From positions 1 through 5,767 of the forward strand of contig JAFTMP010000268.1 in NCBI GenBank assembly GCA_017452335.1: DNA of 5,767 bases. Reading direction: 5' to 3'. The notes under the pieces are model-generated. The model saw only the letters and a list, made by a program, of their open reading frames with translations, did not search any database and was not told where the DNA came from. Source of the stretch: Clostridia bacterium (GTDB lineage Bacteria; Bacillota; Clostridia; Oscillospirales; CAG-272). This document shows positions 1-3,403 of the stretch, piece by piece (position 1 is the stretch's first letter; every line of letters starts with the position of its first letter). A program made the position numbers and the translations under genes.

Positions 1-429
1 GGCGGGCTTGCGGGGCAGACGGTTGCTTTGACCCAAAACGGGGAAGAGTTGATTCCCAAAAAAGCGCTCGCATAACTCCACTACCGCATAGTGAGGCTTG
101 TTGGATACCAGCGCACAGGCAACACCGCGGCGCTTCAATTCATCAAGCAGTTCTATAACGCCGGGGTAAGGCTTTGTTTGATCTAAACTATGTGCTTCAT
201 AATATTCATGAAAGAGTGAGAGTAATTTTGCTTTTGTCCCCTCATCGCATCCTGCAGGGGCGGCGCGCGCGATCAGCACTGCGGCGCCGTTTCCAACAAA
301 TGCCCGCACCTCTTCCTTGGTACGGGTGGGAAACCCAAGGGTCATCAAGGCATAATTTACGGCAAGATGCAGATCACAAAGGGTATCTAACAGGGTGCCG
401 TCCAAATCAAAAATAACGGTTTTGATCAT
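1..429 (-). CDS. HAD-superfamily phosphatase, phosphoglycolate phosphatase-like (partial, C-terminus off window)
   Basis: A haloacid dehalogenase-type phosphatase, most like Gph/PGPase, which removes phosphate from small phosphorylated metabolites such as 2-phosphoglycolate in the cytoplasm. The first 143 residues are present and the frame is open to base 1. Seen in the translation: motif I FDLDGT at residues 7-12 (nucleophile D8, acid/base D10), a helical cap region at about 15-85, motif II VSNK at 108-111 (S109) and a probable motif III lysine in RKP at 140-142. Motif IV (the Mg-binding acidic pair) lies outside the window; the family is usually about 210-220 residues, so about a third is missing. 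The ATG at 427-429 is preceded by GAGGA at 437-441 with a 7-nt spacer. The gene is transcribed alone from the promoter at 485-513. The exact substrate cannot be assigned; pyrophosphatase or beta-phosphoglucomutase-like members share these motifs. Confidence 0.9.
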   Translation of the reverse strand, partial: MIKTVIFDLDGTLLDTLCDLHLAVNYALMTLGFPTRTKEEVRAFVGNGAAVLIARAAPAGCDEGTKAKLLSLFHEYYEAHSLDQTKPYPGVIELLDELKRRGVACALVSNKPHYAVVELCERFFGNQLFPVLGQSNRLPRKPA

Positions 430-484
430 CAAAGCGTCCTCACGGCTGTATGTACAGCAACCGCGTGCGGCTGCCGTTTTGAAG

Positions 485-513
485 ATTATATCATAGTTTT
501 TACGCTTTGTAAA
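485..513 (-). promoter_or_regulatory. Sigma-A promoter of the HAD phosphatase gene
   Basis: Read on the minus strand, TTTACA (508-513, 5 of 6 to consensus) is followed after exactly 17 nt by TATAAT (485-490, 6 of 6), with a TG one base before the -10 (extended -10). Transcription should begin near 478, giving a leader of about 50 nt. That leader can form a 7-bp hairpin at 457-474 (GCAGCCG/CGGTTGC with one G-U pair, loop CACG) before the ribosome binding site. Confidence 0.85.
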
Positions 514-537
514 GAATAAAAAATGAACACTTTTGTG

Positions 538-566
538 AGAACCTTTAAAATATCTTGAAAGGTTCT
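538..566. terminator. Hairpin with T-tract on the plus strand, abutting the lipoprotein stop codon
   Basis: AGAACCTTT (538-546) and AAAGGTTCT (558-566) form a perfect 9-bp stem with an 11-nt loop. On the plus strand it is followed by TTATTTTT, the form of an intrinsic terminator, yet no plus-strand gene precedes it. On the minus strand the stem starts immediately after the lipoprotein stop codon (567-569), where a terminator is expected, but the following bases (CACAAAAGTG) are not U-rich; a T6 run comes only about 15 nt later. It is most likely the lipoprotein's 3' end hairpin, possibly working in both directions. Confidence 0.5.
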
Positions 567-920
567 TTATTTTTCCATATCCTTTGTAGGCATAAGGTCG
601 GGCAGGATCGGGGAGGGCTGATTGTCGGGGGAGAGATTGGGCAGGTTGTCGTCGTTGTCGGGAGAGCGGTCGGGAGATCTGTCGGGCGTTACATCGGGTG
701 TCACATCGGGTGTCACATCAGGGGTCACGTCGGGGGTCACATCGGGGGAGACGTTGGGAATGACGGGGCAATTGTCGGGCTTTTTGTCGGGGGATTTATC
801 GGGAAGACGTTCGTCGGTCTTTGCGGGATCGTCCTTTTTGTCGTCGGTATTCATATCGCCGCAGGCACAAACGCTCATCAGCGTCAGCGCCAGCAACAGC
901 ATGCAAAGAATTCTTTTCAT
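567..920 (-). CDS. Small secreted lipoprotein with Asp/Pro-rich tetrapeptide repeats
   Basis: A 117-residue protein starting MKRILCMLLL. It has a lipoprotein signal peptide: K2/R3, a hydrophobic core to about residue 17, and a lipobox VCAC with the lipidated cysteine at C20, so the mature protein should be anchored on the outer face of the membrane. After an acidic stretch (DDKKDD at 26-31) come PD-type repeats: VSPD, five VTPD units and two RSPD units at residues 57-88, flanked by more SPD/KPD units. No folded domain or catalytic motif is visible; the mature part looks like an extended, negatively charged wall-spanning stalk. The frame is open upstream to 1055, but the ATG at 918-920 is chosen because AAAGGAG (929-935) lies 8 nt before it and the signal peptide starts there. 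Only a weak promoter is seen (TTGAAA 1020-1025, poor -10 near 997-1004). Function unknown; the call as lipoprotein is firm, a role is not. Confidence 0.8.
   Translation of the reverse strand: MKRILCMLLLALTLMSVCACGDMNTDDKKDDPAKTDERLPDKSPDKKPDNCPVIPNVSPDVTPDVTPDVTPDVTPDVTPDRSPDRSPDNDDNLPNLSPDNQPSPILPDLMPTKDMEK
657..752 (-). repeat. In-frame 12-bp tandem repeat encoding (V/R)(T/S)PD
   Basis: Eight consecutive 12-bp units inside the lipoprotein gene. The five central units encode VTPD with near-identical DNA (differences are mostly third-position, for example GAT/GAC and ACA/ACC/ACG); the edge units encode VSPD and RSPD. Unit length is a multiple of three, so gain or loss of units keeps the reading frame. 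Confidence 0.9.
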
Positions 921-940
921 TTTATAAACTCCTTTGTTTG

Positions 941-991
941 ACCGTTTGAAAACGGTTGTAGTGGTTGATCTTTGCGGTACGTTTTTACCGC
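941..991 (-). promoter_or_regulatory. Two inverted repeats in the lipoprotein 5' leader
   Basis: ACCGTTT (941-947) and AAACGGT (950-956) form a near-continuous dyad just upstream of the ribosome binding site. A second dyad, GCGGTA (974-979) and TACCGC (986-991) with a 6-nt loop, lies 17 nt further upstream. Either could be a leader hairpin in the mRNA or a binding site for a dimeric regulator; no named operator was recognised. Confidence 0.4.
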
Positions 992-1048
992 TATGCACAG
1001 TATTTCCCGTCCCTTGCTTTTTCAACCCTTCCATTTTTTGTGTTTTCA

Positions 1049-1077
1049 TTGTCATTGCTTTTTAAAAATGCTATACT
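1049..1077 (+). promoter_or_regulatory. Sigma-A promoter of the GNAT gene
   Basis: TTGTCA (1049-1054, 5 of 6) is separated by 17 nt from TATACT (1072-1077, 5 of 6), with a TG extended -10 at 1069-1070. The expected start near 1084 leaves a short leader of about 25 nt containing the GAGGA ribosome binding site. Confidence 0.8.
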
Positions 1078-1094
1078 GTGAAAAGCGAACCTGT

Positions 1095-1099
1095 GAGGA
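1095..1099 (+). promoter_or_regulatory. Ribosome binding site deciding the GNAT start
   Basis: GAGGA lies 3 nt before the ATG at 1103 but 9 nt before the in-frame ATG at 1109. The usual 5-9 nt spacing favours 1109; the 1103 codon would add only Met-Thr. Confidence 0.6.
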
Positions 1100-1108
1100 T
1101 GAATGACG

Positions 1109-1861
1109 ATGACCGATTTTTTAAAAAACCAACAAGACGAAATCCTTTATAGACACCCCGAAATATGGGAATTTGAGGCGTTATGTACCCTGTATACCCG
1201 CTGTTTTCCCGATAAAGCCCCCCGCTTGCCCTTTGAGAAAGGGATCATCAACAAGGAGGACACCTACTGCGCCCTTCTTGACGGGGCAGTTGTTGCCATG
1301 GTGAGCGCCAATCCCGTGTTTTTTAAGGGGCAAAAGGGACACCAAATTTTCAAGCTGTGCACCGATCCCGCAGTGCGGGGCAGGGGCGTGGCGGCGCGCT
1401 TGCTTTCCTATATGCATGACGAGCAAAGACAAAAGGGCGATCTTTTTTCGCTGGTGATGCCTGGAAATGAGGGGCTGTATACCTTTTATGAAAAACAGGG
1501 CTACAAGGCTCTTCCTGCAAGAAAGGTGCGTCTTGCCCCCGGGCAAAGCATGCTTGCAAGTGCGGAACGAGTGGAATATCTGCCCCGCTATGAGGCGCTG
1601 TGCCTGGAAAGTGCGCCCAAAAACGGCAAAACCGTGCTGTCGGGCTATGGCAGCTATTGCGGCTTTGCAAAAGAGGGAGCGATCTTTTTGGATGATCTGA
1701 TGCCCTTCGGACGGCGCATTGCCCCAAGCGCCTCTTTGCCCGTGGAATTTTACCTGCCCGACCCCGAGGGAGCGGAGCGCTATGGTATGGTGTGCGCGCT
1801 GGATGCCCGCGCCGACCTTGAGGGGATCTACCCAAGAGTTGTGATGGGATTTGAGCACTGA
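1109..1861 (+). CDS. GNAT-family N-acetyltransferase with C-terminal extension
   Basis: A 250-residue cytoplasmic protein whose first 140 residues form a GNAT domain, which transfers the acetyl group of acetyl-CoA to an amine. The acetyl-CoA pyrophosphate-binding motif A is clear: the strand HQIFKLCTDPAV (79-89) followed by RGRGVA at residues 90-95 and helix ARLLSYM. Motif B follows, with PGNEGLYTFYEKQGY (118-132), including the tyrosine-rich helix and the G-Y/F turn typical of the family. Residues from about 145 to 250 form an additional domain that I cannot name; single-domain GNATs are about 150 residues, so this is a two-part member, perhaps comparable in layout to acetyltransferases with a C-terminal sterol-carrier-like domain, but no motif proves that. 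The substrate is unknown. The gene is monocistronic: its own promoter lies at 1049-1077 and a terminator-like dyad at 1908-1934. It is divergent from the lipoprotein gene, with no sign of a shared pathway. Confidence 0.85.
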   Translation: MTDFLKNQQDEILYRHPEIWEFEALCTLYTRCFPDKAPRLPFEKGIINKEDTYCALLDGAVVAMVSANPVFFKGQKGHQIFKLCTDPAVRGRGVAARLLSYMHDEQRQKGDLFSLVMPGNEGLYTFYEKQGYKALPARKVRLAPGQSMLASAERVEYLPRYEALCLESAPKNGKTVLSGYGSYCGFAKEGAIFLDDLMPFGRRIAPSASLPVEFYLPDPEGAERYGMVCALDARADLEGIYPRVVMGFEH

Positions 1862-1907
1862 ATATTTAAGTATATTTTGAAATTTAGGAACTGTTTTTGA
1901 AAATTCA

Positions 1908-1934
1908 AAAAGAGTTCTTGACAAGAACCCTTTT
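1908..1934. terminator. 27-bp near-perfect dyad, probable GNAT terminator overlapping the next promoter
   Basis: Arms 1908-1920 and 1922-1934 are complementary except for one A-C mismatch, centred on A1921. As RNA the hairpin has GTTCT/AGAAC as its core stem and TGACA as its loop, with an A-run on one side and TTTTC on the other, so it can serve as a weak intrinsic terminator for the GNAT gene 46 nt upstream. A longer imperfect inverted repeat (1886-1919, GGAACT...AGTTCT with TTTTTG/CAAAAA inside) shares its right arm with this dyad. The loop contains the -35 box of the next promoter, so an operator role is an alternative. Confidence 0.5.
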
Positions 1935-1946
1935 CTGCGGTATAAT
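1918..1946 (+). promoter_or_regulatory. Full-consensus sigma-A promoter
   Basis: TTGACA (1918-1923) and TATAAT (1941-1946) match the sigma-70/sigma-A consensus at all 12 positions with the optimal 17-nt spacer. Initiation is expected at about 1952-1954, inside AAGGAGG. It is the strongest promoter in the window by sequence, and it drives a transcript with no gene of ordinary length. Confidence 0.85.
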
Positions 1947-1964
1947 AAAAAAGGAGGCAGGCTG

Positions 1965-2111
1965 ATGTACTGCAATACATCAGCCCTGCATAGAAGTGAA
2001 GAAGGCACCCCTATACAACCGGATTACCGGCACCCGAAGAAGAGTATAGCATATTTTTTATCTTTTTTCAAGGGCTTTCGTATAGGTTTTTTCGTTGCGG
2101 AATTTTTTTAA
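1965..2111 (+). CDS. Possible 48-residue small protein
   Basis: An open frame starting MYCNTSALHR and ending in a Phe-rich, partly basic stretch (residues 29-48, AYFLSFFKGFRIGFFVAEFF), which would be a short amphipathic or membrane-associated segment. In favour: AAGGAGG (1951-1957) lies 7 nt before the ATG, a full-consensus promoter is upstream, and the stop codon (2109-2111) is 9 nt before a strong terminator. Against: transcription should start within the Shine-Dalgarno sequence, the ATG lies inside the stem of the 5' hairpin (1962-1983), three ATA codons occur, and the Phe-rich end is simply what T-runs encode. No family recognised. It could be a small regulated membrane peptide or a chance frame in an sRNA. 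Confidence 0.35.
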   Translation: MYCNTSALHRSEEGTPIQPDYRHPKKSIAYFLSFFKGFRIGFFVAEFF

Positions 2112-2120
2112 GTATTTTGC

Positions 2121-2159
2121 CGTGCCCGATCACTTTGCTGTCGGGCACGTTTTCTTTTT
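2121..2159 (+). terminator. Strong intrinsic terminator
   Basis: CGTGCCCGA (2121-2129) and TCGGGCACG (2141-2149) form a perfect, GC-rich 9-bp stem with an 11-nt loop, followed by TTTTCTTTTT. It ends the transcript from the 1918-1946 promoter, 9 nt after the stop of the small ORF. Confidence 0.9.
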
Positions 2160-2180
2160 GCCCGCAGTTTTTAAAGGAAG

Positions 2181-2366
2181 TTCCGTTACCGAAACGGAAA
2201 ATCCGGTCACATTTTTGGGTGCTGCAACACTCGAAAATTGGTGGAAAAGGTAAAGAAGGTGCCTCACACGAGGGGAAGGTCATGCTTAGCAGACAGGACG
2301 CTCTTCGCCGCAGTGCGGAAACGTATCTCCGTGAGGTCGGGAAACTGCCTCACGGATTTTTTGTTT
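2181..2366 (+). promoter_or_regulatory. Candidate riboswitch/attenuator leader of the 2463-2849 gene
   Basis: A structured leader with no convincing ORF. A separate hairpin (TTCCGTT 2181-2187, AACGGAA 2193-2199) comes first. The aptamer-like part is 2261-2337: GCCTCAC (2261-2267) pairs with GTGAGGT (2331-2337); after a 4-nt bulge GGGGA (2272-2276) pairs with TCTCC (2326-2330). Inside lie a bulged hairpin GTC-A-TGC/GCA-GAC (2279-2294) and CCGC-AGT-GCGG (2308-2318). GTGAGG is also the left arm of the terminator at 2329-2355, whose right arm repeats GCCTCAC. The two pairings exclude each other, the classic layout of transcriptional control in which a formed aptamer prevents termination. No class was recognised (T-box, SAM, TPP, FMN, glycine, lysine and purine signatures are absent). 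No good promoter is seen between 2160 and 2260, so read-through from the upstream promoter may supply transcription. Confidence 0.45.
2329..2366 (+). terminator. Leader terminator upstream of the orphan gene
   Basis: CCGTGAGG (2329-2336) and CCTCACGG (2348-2355) form a perfect 8-bp stem around TCGGGAAACTG, followed by ATTTTTTGTTT. It lies about 100 nt before the start codon at 2463 on the same strand, the position of an attenuator. Confidence 0.8.
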
Positions 2367-2388
2367 CGGGGAGCTTGGTTGGTCTGCA

Positions 2389-2428
2389 GAGTCGGTGCTT
2401 TTGTACCGACTCCCTGCCGATCATCGGC
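2389..2428 (+). promoter_or_regulatory. Two hairpins between the leader terminator and the orphan gene
   Basis: GAGTCGGT (2389-2396) and ACCGACTC (2405-2412) form a perfect 8-bp stem with an 8-nt loop, and GCCGA-TCA-TCGGC (2416-2428) follows directly. Neither is followed by a T-run, so they are not terminators; they may protect the 5' end of a processed mRNA or be part of the leader fold. Confidence 0.4.
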
Positions 2429-2462
2429 TCCTTCAAAACATCTACATATATAAGGAAAAAAG

Positions 2463-2849
2463 ATGGGCGAAAAAAGGTTTTTGGAAGACGGCGTTTTTAC
2501 AGGAGAAAGCTCTCCTTTTTTGAAAAGCGCCAAAGAGATGCGCTGTGCGCTTGAAAAACTCTTCACCGAGGAAAATCGGGGAATATATGCTGAGAATTTT
2601 TTGACTCTTGCCGAAATCTGTTGTGAATGGGCAAAAAAATGCGAGGGGACCGTAGTGGTTTCCCACGATGCTTTAAAAAACTGCGGGGTCATTGAACTGC
2701 AAGCGCCTTTTCTTGTTTTGCAGGGTAAGGATGTTGCGTCTGCTCTTGAAGCGATTTCGCTCGCCAAAGAGGCGCGGCTTGTTGTGAAAAACTGTAAAAT
2801 CCTTGAAAAAGGAGTATATATTTCTTTAGAATGTCCATTGAACGAATAA
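2463..2849 (+). CDS. Hypothetical protein, 128 residues
   Basis: I do not recognise a family. The start is well supported: ATG at 2463 with AAGGA (2452-2456) and a 6-nt spacer. There is no signal peptide or membrane segment, so it should be cytoplasmic. The composition is mixed charged with five cysteines (C28, C53, C54, C60, C74 region and later C110/C124) that do not form a CxxC metal site. The middle (about 20-60) looks helical and the last third alternates short beta-like stretches (TVVVSH, FLVLQG, ARLVVKNC, GVYISLEC), which suggests a small alpha/beta fold. It stands alone: an unusually elaborate leader with a terminator lies upstream (2261-2366), and a bidirectional terminator separates it from the convergent ACT-domain gene. 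A long antisense frame overlaps it but has no ribosome binding site and crosses the terminator. Confidence 0.65.
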   Translation: MGEKRFLEDGVFTGESSPFLKSAKEMRCALEKLFTEENRGIYAENFLTLAEICCEWAKKCEGTVVVSHDALKNCGVIELQAPFLVLQGKDVASALEAISLAKEARLVVKNCKILEKGVYISLECPLNE

Positions 2850-2864
2850 CAGGGAACGAAAAAC

Positions 2865-2907
2865 ACCCTTGGGATCCTAAAACAGGAACCCAAGGGTATT
2901 TTTATTT
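2865..2907. terminator. Bidirectional terminator between convergent genes
   Basis: ACCCTTGGG (2865-2873) and CCCAAGGGT (2889-2897) form a perfect 9-bp stem, extended after one A-A mismatch by TCCT/AGGA, with a T-rich tail ATTTTTATTT on the plus side and an A-run (2859-2863) that gives a U-tract on the minus side. It serves both the orphan gene and the iorA-iorB-paaK-ACT operon. Confidence 0.9.
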
Positions 2908-2920
2908 GTGGTTTTTGAAT

Positions 2921-3358
2921 TTACAGCATTGCTTCAAGGTCTTCCTGGGTGAGGGTATGGATGCCTGCGGCATTCAGTACCTCGGTTGCCTTGACGTTGT
3001 CGCCGGCTCTTACCACCATGTAAGCGCTTTCAGACTTACCGGGGGTTACAAAGGCGTAAACGTATTCTACGTTCACCTGTCCCTCGTCCAAAACAGAGAG
3101 GACCTTGGAAAGAGAACCGGGGGTATCGGGAATTTCCACGCCCACAACCTCTGTTACCGAAACGATGACGCGGCTTTCCTTTAAAATAGCCTTCGCCTTG
3201 TCTACTTCCTTCACGATAATGCGCAAAATACCGAAATCCTGGGTATCTGCGATGGAAACGGCACGCATGTTGATGCCGTTGTCGGACAGCATTGCCATGA
3301 CCTTGGCAAGCGCGCCCTGCTTGTTTTCTACGAATACGGATAACTGCTTCATGAACAT
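2921..3358 (-). CDS. Tandem ACT-domain protein
   Basis: A 145-residue cytoplasmic protein made of two ACT domains, small regulatory folds that usually bind amino acids at a dimer interface. ACT 1 covers about residues 4-66, with the ligand-loop signature ENKQGALAKV (11-20) and the NGINMRAVSI strand. ACT 2 covers about 71-140, with IPDTPGSLSKVLSVL (76-90) and the NVEYVYAFVTP strand. There is no catalytic domain attached. It is the last gene of the operon, 41 nt after paaK. Stand-alone ACT proteins are often found next to phenylacetate-CoA ligase and indolepyruvate oxidoreductase genes, so sensing of an aromatic amino acid or related metabolite is a reasonable inference, not shown here. The ATG at 3356-3358 is chosen because AAAGGA (3369-3374) lies 10 nt upstream; the next ATG at 3350-3352 would be 16 nt away. 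Confidence 0.9.
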   Translation of the reverse strand: MFMKQLSVFVENKQGALAKVMAMLSDNGINMRAVSIADTQDFGILRIIVKEVDKAKAILKESRVIVSVTEVVGVEIPDTPGSLSKVLSVLDEGQVNVEYVYAFVTPGKSESAYMVVRAGDNVKATEVLNAAGIHTLTQEDLEAML

Positions 3359-3385
3359 TGTGTAATCATCCTTTCATATTTATTG

Positions 3386-3403
3386 ATAAGGGGCAACCCT
3401 TAT
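3386..3403 (-). other. Intercistronic hairpin at the paaK stop codon
   Basis: ATAAGGG and CCCTTAT form a perfect 7-bp stem with a 4-nt loop between paaK and the ACT gene. The paaK stop codon (3400-3402) lies inside the stem. On the minus strand no T-run follows, so it is not an intrinsic terminator for the operon; on the plus strand the following T-run only reflects the Lys codons at the paaK 3' end. It may affect mRNA stability or coupling. Confidence 0.5.

Larger units (their letters stand above)
1953..2159 (+). ncRNA. Candidate small RNA or short mRNA from the consensus promoter
   Basis: Predicted transcript from the promoter at 1918-1946 to the strong terminator at 2121-2159; an earlier end near 2053-2067 is possible, where two T6 runs follow a CTATAC/GTATAG pairing (2011-2016 with 2044-2049). 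The 5' end folds into a strong hairpin: CTGATGTA and TACATCAG around a CTGCAA loop (1962-1983), extended by GCAGG/CCTGC. Further in, CCGG-ATTA-CCGG (2019-2030) forms a small stem, and the C-rich heptamer GGCACCC appears twice (2004-2010, 2029-2035) in sequence likely to be single stranded, as in seed regions of C-rich sRNAs. A second GTATAGG copy at 2080-2086 followed by T6 could compete for CCTATAC at 2010-2016. It does not match SRP RNA, tmRNA, RNase P or 6S RNA signatures that I know. It may instead be a coding mRNA, see the ORF at 1965-2111. Confidence 0.45.

Noticed and set aside
657..752. CRISPR-like or intergenic repeat array
   Set aside because: The 12-bp units are contiguous without spacers and in frame within a coding sequence.
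567..1055. Longer 162-residue version of the lipoprotein starting at 1055
   Set aside because: The extra 45 residues precede a complete lipoprotein signal peptide, have no ribosome binding site, and would run through the divergent promoter region.
1181..2008. 275-residue minus-strand frame
   Set aside because: It lies antisense to the well-supported GNAT gene and crosses the consensus promoter and its dyad; no ribosome binding site and no domain.
1953..2062. SRP RNA, 6S RNA or tmRNA
   Set aside because: The SRP GGAAG/AGCA core, the long closing stem of 6S RNA and the tRNA-like ends of tmRNA are all missing.
2161..2366. T-box leader
   Set aside because: No AGGGUGGNACCGCG-type T-box sequence before the terminator and no aminoacyl-related gene downstream.
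2117..2554. 145-residue plus-strand frame over the leader
   Set aside because: It begins inside the strong terminator, runs through the leader hairpins and overlaps the 2463 gene by about 90 nt with no ribosome binding site; internal ATG at 2282 also lacks one at proper spacing.
2264..2893. 209-residue minus-strand frame
   Set aside because: It crosses the bidirectional terminator, covers the leader terminator and is antisense to the 2463-2849 gene, which has a good ribosome binding site.
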